From assembly GCA_039029395.1 (NCBI GenBank), contig JBCCGG010000002.1, forward strand, positions 186,001-250,000: DNA of 64,000 bases, given 5' to 3'. The position numbers and the translations under genes were made by a program. Below are positions 60,714 to 64,000 of this stretch, piece by piece. The notes beneath the pieces were generated by a model, which made no database searches, was not told where the DNA came from, and worked only from the letters and a program-made list of their open reading frames with translations. Source of the stretch: JBCCGG01 sp039029395 (lineage in GTDB: Bacteria; Pseudomonadota; Alphaproteobacteria; Kiloniellales; JAKSDN01). Numbering within the stretch: position 1 is the first letter of the stretch; each line of letters opens with the position of its first letter.

Positions 60714-61835
60714 CTAGAAGCCGGCCTTTATGTCCTCAAAGTCCCGGTTGATCTTGGTCTCCAGCTCCTGGGTCTGGGGCACGGCGAACACGCCGCGGTC
60801 CAGAACGTCGGAGGGATTGGTGCTCAGGTCCAGCTCGGCCAGACGCTCGGGGCTAACCTCGCCGAAGGACTCCGAGTTGGAGTGGCCATAACCGTAGTCG
60901 TTGATGAGGAAGCCGCCGACCGCCGGGGCCAGCAAGGCGTCGATCGCCTCCAAGGCCTTGTCCGGGTTGGGTGCGTCCTTGTGCATCATAATGCCGCAGA
61001 CCCAAGTCAGCGCGCCTTCCTTGGGATCGGCGAACTTGACCGGCACGCCGTTGTTCTTGAGCTCGACCGGGGTGTCGTTCCAGGTCATGGCGGCGACCAC
61101 TTCGCCCGAGGCCAATGCCTGGTTCCACGAGGTCGTGTCGTTGGAGTACATGCGCAGAAGAGGCCGCTGCTTGCGCAAGAGGCCATTGACCTTCTCGATG
61201 TCTTCGGGCGTGACGTTGTTGAAGTCGACGCCAGCATAGATCGCGGCGCTCCACCAGGTATCGCCGACCGAATCGATGACCGCCAGACGGCCTTTATAGC
61301 GATCGTCCCACAAGAGGCCCCAGGACTCCTCCTCGCCCTGCCAGTCGACCAGATCGGTGCGGTAGGTGATCGAGGTCTGGCCCCAATCGAAGGGGATGAA
61401 CCACTGATTGCCGTCGGCGTCCTTAGCGCCCTCGACCTTGGTCAGCGCTTCCATGACGTGCGGCCAGTTCTTCAGCTTCGAGGTATCGATCGGCTGAAAC
61501 ATGCCGGTCGAGACCCAGCGCGGTATGTCGTTGTTGCAGGGGTGGACCAAGTCGGGCACGAAGCCGGCCTTCATCTTGGTCAGCGCCTCTTCGGTCTCGC
61601 CGAAGATCACGAAGTTCGGGGTTCCGCCGTTCTTCTCTATGTAGGAGGGGAACAGCTCCGGAATGTCGTAGCCGCCCCAGGTAAAGAAGGTGGCTTGCTC
61701 GTCGTCGGCCAGGGCCATGTTCCCAAGCATCGGCATGGTCGCCACGCTGACGCCGGCCGCGCTCAGTAGCCGCAGCGCCTCGCGCCGGGACCGCGGATTG
61801 GAAACCAGCCTGTTTTGCCAGGTCATCTTGCGCAT
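60714..61835 (-). CDS. extracellular solute-binding protein (PotD/PotF-type)
   Basis: From ATG 61835 (GGGAG upstream) the protein has 373 residues with a twin-arginine-like leader (NPRSRREALRLLSAAGVSVA). The mature part shows the polyamine-type binding fold: FFTWGGYDIPELFPSYIEKNGG, GFVPDLVHPCNNDIPRWV, FIPFDWGQTSITY, WDDRYKGRLAVIDSVGD, and AAMTWNDTPVELKN. It should deliver the substrate to the importer encoded 55822-58678. The promoter region holds two TetR-like dyads (61931-61970). The compound class is inferred from neighbours only. Confidence 0.9.
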   Translation of the reverse strand: MRKMTWQNRLVSNPRSRREALRLLSAAGVSVATMPMLGNMALADDEQATFFTWGGYDIPELFPSYIEKNGGTPNFVIFGETEEALTKMKAGFVPDLVHPCNNDIPRWVSTGMFQPIDTSKLKNWPHVMEALTKVEGAKDADGNQWFIPFDWGQTSITYRTDLVDWQGEEESWGLLWDDRYKGRLAVIDSVGDTWWSAAIYAGVDFNNVTPEDIEKVNGLLRKQRPLLRMYSNDTTSWNQALASGEVVAAMTWNDTPVELKNNGVPVKFADPKEGALTWVCGIMMHKDAPNPDKALEAIDALLAPAVGGFLINDYGYGHSNSESFGEVSPERLAELDLSTNPSDVLDRGVFAVPQTQELETKINRDFEDIKAGF

Positions 61836-61930
61836 GTCGTCTCCCTTTTGTTCATAAGCCGGTCGGCCCATTGGGCTGGGCGCGTTCGGGCCTTGTCCAT
61901 TATGCTCCAATGGATAACAGTTTACAGCCA

Positions 61931-61970
61931 CTTAAACAATCATTCAAGAGTCGTTTAAATGATCGTTCAA
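61931..61970. promoter_or_regulatory. pair of BetI-like operator dyads upstream of the binding-protein gene
   Basis: CTTAAACAATCATTCAAG (61931-61948) and TTAAATGATCGTTCAA (61955-61970) are imperfect dyads built from the same half-sites (TT-AA ... CATTCAA/CGTTCAA). They lie about 100 bp upstream of the potD-like start and 30 bp before the GFA gene. TetR/BetI-family proteins, here the 53936 regulator or the fusion protein, are the obvious candidates to bind. Confidence 0.55.
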
Positions 61971-61999
61971 TTGCTGGCGATAAGAGGGAGAAAGGCTGA

Positions 62000-62401
62000 A
62001 TGTCCAAGGACTTGACCGGTGCCTGTCTGTGCGGCGCCGTGCGCTACCGGGTCGTCGGCGCCCCGCTCGAGGCCGGCTACTGCCACTGCCGCATGTGCCA
62101 GCGCGCAAGCGGCGCGCCGACCCAGGCTTGGGCGACCTATCCGATCGAGCGGCTGACCTACGAAGGCACGGCGCCGCAAATCTACCGCTCCTCGCGCTGG
62201 GGCGAGCGGCGGTTCTGTGGCGCTTGCGGCAGCCAGCTGGAGTTTCGCGAAGCTGAGGAACCGACCACGGTGTCCCTCAACCTCGGCACGCTCGACGACC
62301 CGGAAACGGTCGCGCCCCAGATGCATATCTACTGTTCTAGCCGGCTGCCTTGGTTCGAGACGGACGACGACCTGCCGCGTTATCCGGAGGACTCGGGCTG
62401 A
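62000..62401 (+). CDS. GFA-family (glutathione-dependent formaldehyde-activating-like) protein
   Basis: The 133-residue protein has the Mss4-like zinc-binding pattern of GFA: C-L-C (GACLCGAVRY), CHCRMCQRASG, FCGACGS, with a C-terminal VSLNLGTLDD. Some relatives act on S-hydroxymethylglutathione, but most have no proven activity. Its position beside amine-demethylation genes, which would release formaldehyde, makes a detoxification role attractive but unproven. Its last 65 bp overlap the convergent DUF1194 gene. Confidence 0.85.
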   Translation: MSKDLTGACLCGAVRYRVVGAPLEAGYCHCRMCQRASGAPTQAWATYPIERLTYEGTAPQIYRSSRWGERRFCGACGSQLEFREAEEPTTVSLNLGTLDDPETVAPQMHIYCSSRLPWFETDDDLPRYPEDSG

Positions 62402-63104
62402 TGTCGCGGCGGGTCAGCGGCGCGGCGCTGATCTCGCGCACCAGCTTCTGAGTCATGGCTTGCGCGAAATCGCCATAGTCTTGCGCGGTCATCGCGAAGG
62501 CGTCCTCGCCGCCGATCAGGTGATCGCGGAAATATTGAGCCAGCAGGGGAATCTCATTGAGGATCGCCAGGCCGTTGATGGTCACGCCGCTATCGAGCAC
62601 GGCCTGACGGGCGCGCCGCAAGGGTTGACCGTCGTTGGTACGGCCGTCGCCGGAGAGGTCGATGACCCGCCGCAGGCCGTCAAAGTGGTTGGTCTCGAGC
62701 TCCCGCAGCCCGTGCGCCAAGGCGTCGCCGAGCGCGGTATGGCCGCTGTGAATGAGGCGCGGCATGGCGGCGAGCTCGGCCGCCAGCCACAGGGCATCGG
62801 CCTCGCTGCGCACCAGGGTCCATTTCTGCGAGACCACCTGATGGTCCTGGTCGGCCCACTGTATCACGGCGACCGCGATGCCCCGGGGCGCCGAGCTGCG
62901 GATCGCGCCGATCACCCGCGGATCCCGGAAGGCCGTGGCCAGACCCTCGGCCTGCAGGCGGTACTCCCGGTCGTTGACGCTCGAGGAGACGTCGACCAGA
63001 AGCGCCAGCTCCAGGTCGACCAGATGAGCAGCCTGGCTCTGGGCCCACGCCCCGCCGGGGGCGAACACGAGAAACGGCATCAAGAGCGCGATTCGCCTAA
63101 ACAT
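62337..63104 (-). CDS. DUF1194 (VWA-like) exported protein
   Basis: The 255-residue protein has a signal peptide (MFRRIALLMPFLVFAPGGAWA) and a von Willebrand A-like domain with the MIDAS start LALLVDVSSSVN (DxSxS), HSGHTALGDALAHG (Thr) and VIDLSGDGRTNDG (Asp). DUF1194 proteins are periplasmic and of unknown role. The last ~20 residues, in the overlap with the GFA gene, are basic and look non-conserved (AAGRRPSRTKAAG), so the native stop may have been lost. Confidence 0.87.
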   Translation of the reverse strand: MFRRIALLMPFLVFAPGGAWAQSQAAHLVDLELALLVDVSSSVNDREYRLQAEGLATAFRDPRVIGAIRSSAPRGIAVAVIQWADQDHQVVSQKWTLVRSEADALWLAAELAAMPRLIHSGHTALGDALAHGLRELETNHFDGLRRVIDLSGDGRTNDGQPLRRARQAVLDSGVTINGLAILNEIPLLAQYFRDHLIGGEDAFAMTAQDYGDFAQAMTQKLVREISAAPLTRRDISPSPPDNAAGRRPSRTKAAG

Positions 63105-63184
63105 GACGCTAGGCTACCCTGCCAGGCCGCGCTGGGGTAGCGTGCTGGCTTGGCGAACGGCGATGTGAAAGGCACCCCCGTGCA

Positions 63185-63349
63185 ATGGCCCGACTGATCT
63201 CGATCCTCGGCATCTTGGCCCTGGTCGCGGCCGGACTCGGCGCGGCGGCCATCCTAACGCCGAGCGCCGAAGAGCGCGCGGGCAGCGGCTGCGACAGCTG
63301 CAGCCTGAGACATCAGCGGCTCAAGAAAACCGACGACGAGGGCTCCTAA
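63185..63349 (+). CDS. 54-residue membrane-anchored peptide with CxxC motif
   Basis: A short ORF from ATG 63185 to TAA 63347-63349. One hydrophobic helix (RLISILGILALVAAGLGAAAIL) is followed by a polar tail with CDSC and basic residues (SLRHQRLKK). Codon use is normal for the genome. The last three bases overlap the stop codon of the convergent cobyrinate synthase gene. It is divergent from the DUF1194 gene by 80 bp. The function is unknown; the CDSC pair could bind metal or heme. Confidence 0.5.
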   Translation: MARLISILGILALVAAGLGAAAILTPSAEERAGSGCDSCSLRHQRLKKTDDEGS

Positions 63350-64000
63350 CCCGCGCGGTCCACCAGGTGGACGAAGGAGCCGGCCACCCGCCCACGGCTT
63401 AGGCCCGTGGGCCCAAGATCACGGCCTTGGGAGTCGCTAATCCGGAAGAGCGCCGCGCCCTCGCCGGCCCGCGCGGTGCGGGCGTAGTGGAACTCGTGGC
63501 CGCGAAAGCGGCTGCCGCGCGGCCCCAGTGGACCGGCTTCGATCGCCTCCAGCGACCGGTAGCCCAAGGTCAGGCGCGGCTTGGCGAAGGAGGTCTCCAA
63601 GGGCAGCAGGCCGGCCATGGGGTGACTCTCGCCCTCGCCGTCCTCAAGCCGCTCGCCGAGCACCATGTAGCCGCCGCACTCGCCGTAGATCGCCGCACCG
63701 CGGTCCGCCGCTTGTCGGAGCCCCGTCAGAAACGTCGTCGCCGACGCCAGGCGCGCGCCGTGCAGCTCGGGATAGCCGCCCGGCAGGAAGACCGCGTCGG
63801 CGTCCAGATCCGGCGCCTGGTCGGCGAGCGGCGAGAAGAAGGTGAGCGCCGCGCCGGCCGCCTGCCAGCCGGCCAGCTGGGCCTCATAGACAAAGGCGAA
63901 GGCTTGATCCCGAGCCACCGCGATGCGCTGGCCCAGAACCGGCAGGCAGCTGGCCGCCTCGCCCGATGGCGCCGGACCGGGCCGGGCCAAGGCGACCAGG
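63346..64000 (-). CDS. cobB: cobyrinate a,c-diamide synthase, C-terminal part (cut by window edge)
   Basis: Visible is the class I glutamine amidotransferase-like domain of CobB/CbiA, which amidates cobyrinic acid in cobalamin synthesis. Features are IAVARDQAFAFVYEAQL, LTFFSPLAD, AVFLPGGYPELHG, the nucleophile Cys in YGECGGYMVLGE, LTLGYRSL and the terminal FRGHEFHYA with the catalytic His, ending in AGSFVHLVD. The ATP-binding N-terminal domain lies beyond the right edge. Cobalamin supply is relevant to the B12-radical-SAM gene in the window. Confidence 0.92.
   Translation of the reverse strand, partial: LVALARPGPAPSGEAASCLPVLGQRIAVARDQAFAFVYEAQLAGWQAAGAALTFFSPLADQAPDLDADAVFLPGGYPELHGARLASATTFLTGLRQAADRGAAIYGECGGYMVLGERLEDGEGESHPMAGLLPLETSFAKPRLTLGYRSLEAIEAGPLGPRGSRFRGHEFHYARTARAGEGAALFRISDSQGRDLGPTGLSRGRVAGSFVHLVDRAG

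Noticed and set aside
59541..61769. 742-codon rightward ORF antisense to the Rieske fusion and binding-protein genes
   Set aside because: It has the Arg/Ala/Val/Gln-rich composition typical of high-GC shadow frames and no family resemblance; the opposite strand has two clear genes.

Overview
The window reads as chromosomal DNA of a GC-rich (roughly two-thirds G+C) alphaproteobacterium, probably Rhodospirillales-like. This is inferred from family content (DUF2336-type C-terminus, DUF3303, DUF1194, ATC-hydrolase family, PEP-CTERM protein, BetI-like TetR regulators, PotABCD-type importers), not from a marker gene. No rRNA, tRNA or CRISPR array was recognised.

Layout. 1-2.1 kb: the Hen1 / Pnkp RNA-repair pair, with Pnkp cut by the left edge. 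2.4-5.9 kb: a rightward operon (DUF3047, ferritin-like diiron protein, TIGR04283 glycosyltransferase, DUF547). 5.9-8.4 kb: methyltransferase, ATC-hydrolase-family protein and RidA facing an internally shortened LysR regulator. 8.4-20.9 kb: housekeeping and accessory genes (SDR, membrane caspase-like C13 peptidase, intradiol dioxygenase, a 1295-residue coiled-coil envelope protein with 50-residue repeats, Tam methyltransferase, a CDF transporter with divergent MerR, and a glutathione transferase).

20.7-32 kb is the most unusual part. The last ~125 bp of the glutathione transferase gene plus ~200 bp downstream recur three more times in the same orientation (near 22.2, 27.2 and 29.5 kb). The three extra copies share an added ~90 bp left flank. 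Between copies lie a PEP-CTERM gene with a textbook sigma-54 promoter, an IS91-type element carrying a tyrosine recombinase, AT-richer methyltransferase and LysR genes, and a B12-radical-SAM gene with an in-frame amber codon. This geometry suggests a tandem array of elements that used the 3' end of the transferase gene as attachment site. An alternative is amplification by rolling-circle IS91 transposition.

30-45 kb: an alpha/beta-hydrolase-adenylate cyclase fusion, a gamma-butyrobetaine-hydroxylase-like dioxygenase, a membrane cyclic-nucleotide-binding protein, a MarR/MOSC/redoxin thiol-metal locus with visible operators, a cysteine dioxygenase-like gene and second glutathione transferase beside an ArsR regulator, a molybdopterin oxidoreductase, and a 142-bp nested inverted repeat.

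45-62 kb: one large catabolic region. A six-gene leftward operon (two desaturase-like FAD enzymes, a GcvT-like protein, a class III aminotransferase, two PuuB/DAO-type oxidases) faces a BetI-like TetR gene, an acyl-CoA dehydrogenase and a PotBCA-type ABC importer. The matching binding protein lies next to a remarkable single ORF that joins a complete TetR/BetI regulator to a complete Rieske oxygenase. Together they look like uptake, N-dealkylation and deamination of an amine or quaternary ammonium compound; the substrate is not determined. The right edge holds a GFA-family protein, a DUF1194 protein, a 54-residue membrane peptide and the 3' part of cobyrinate a,c-diamide synthase.
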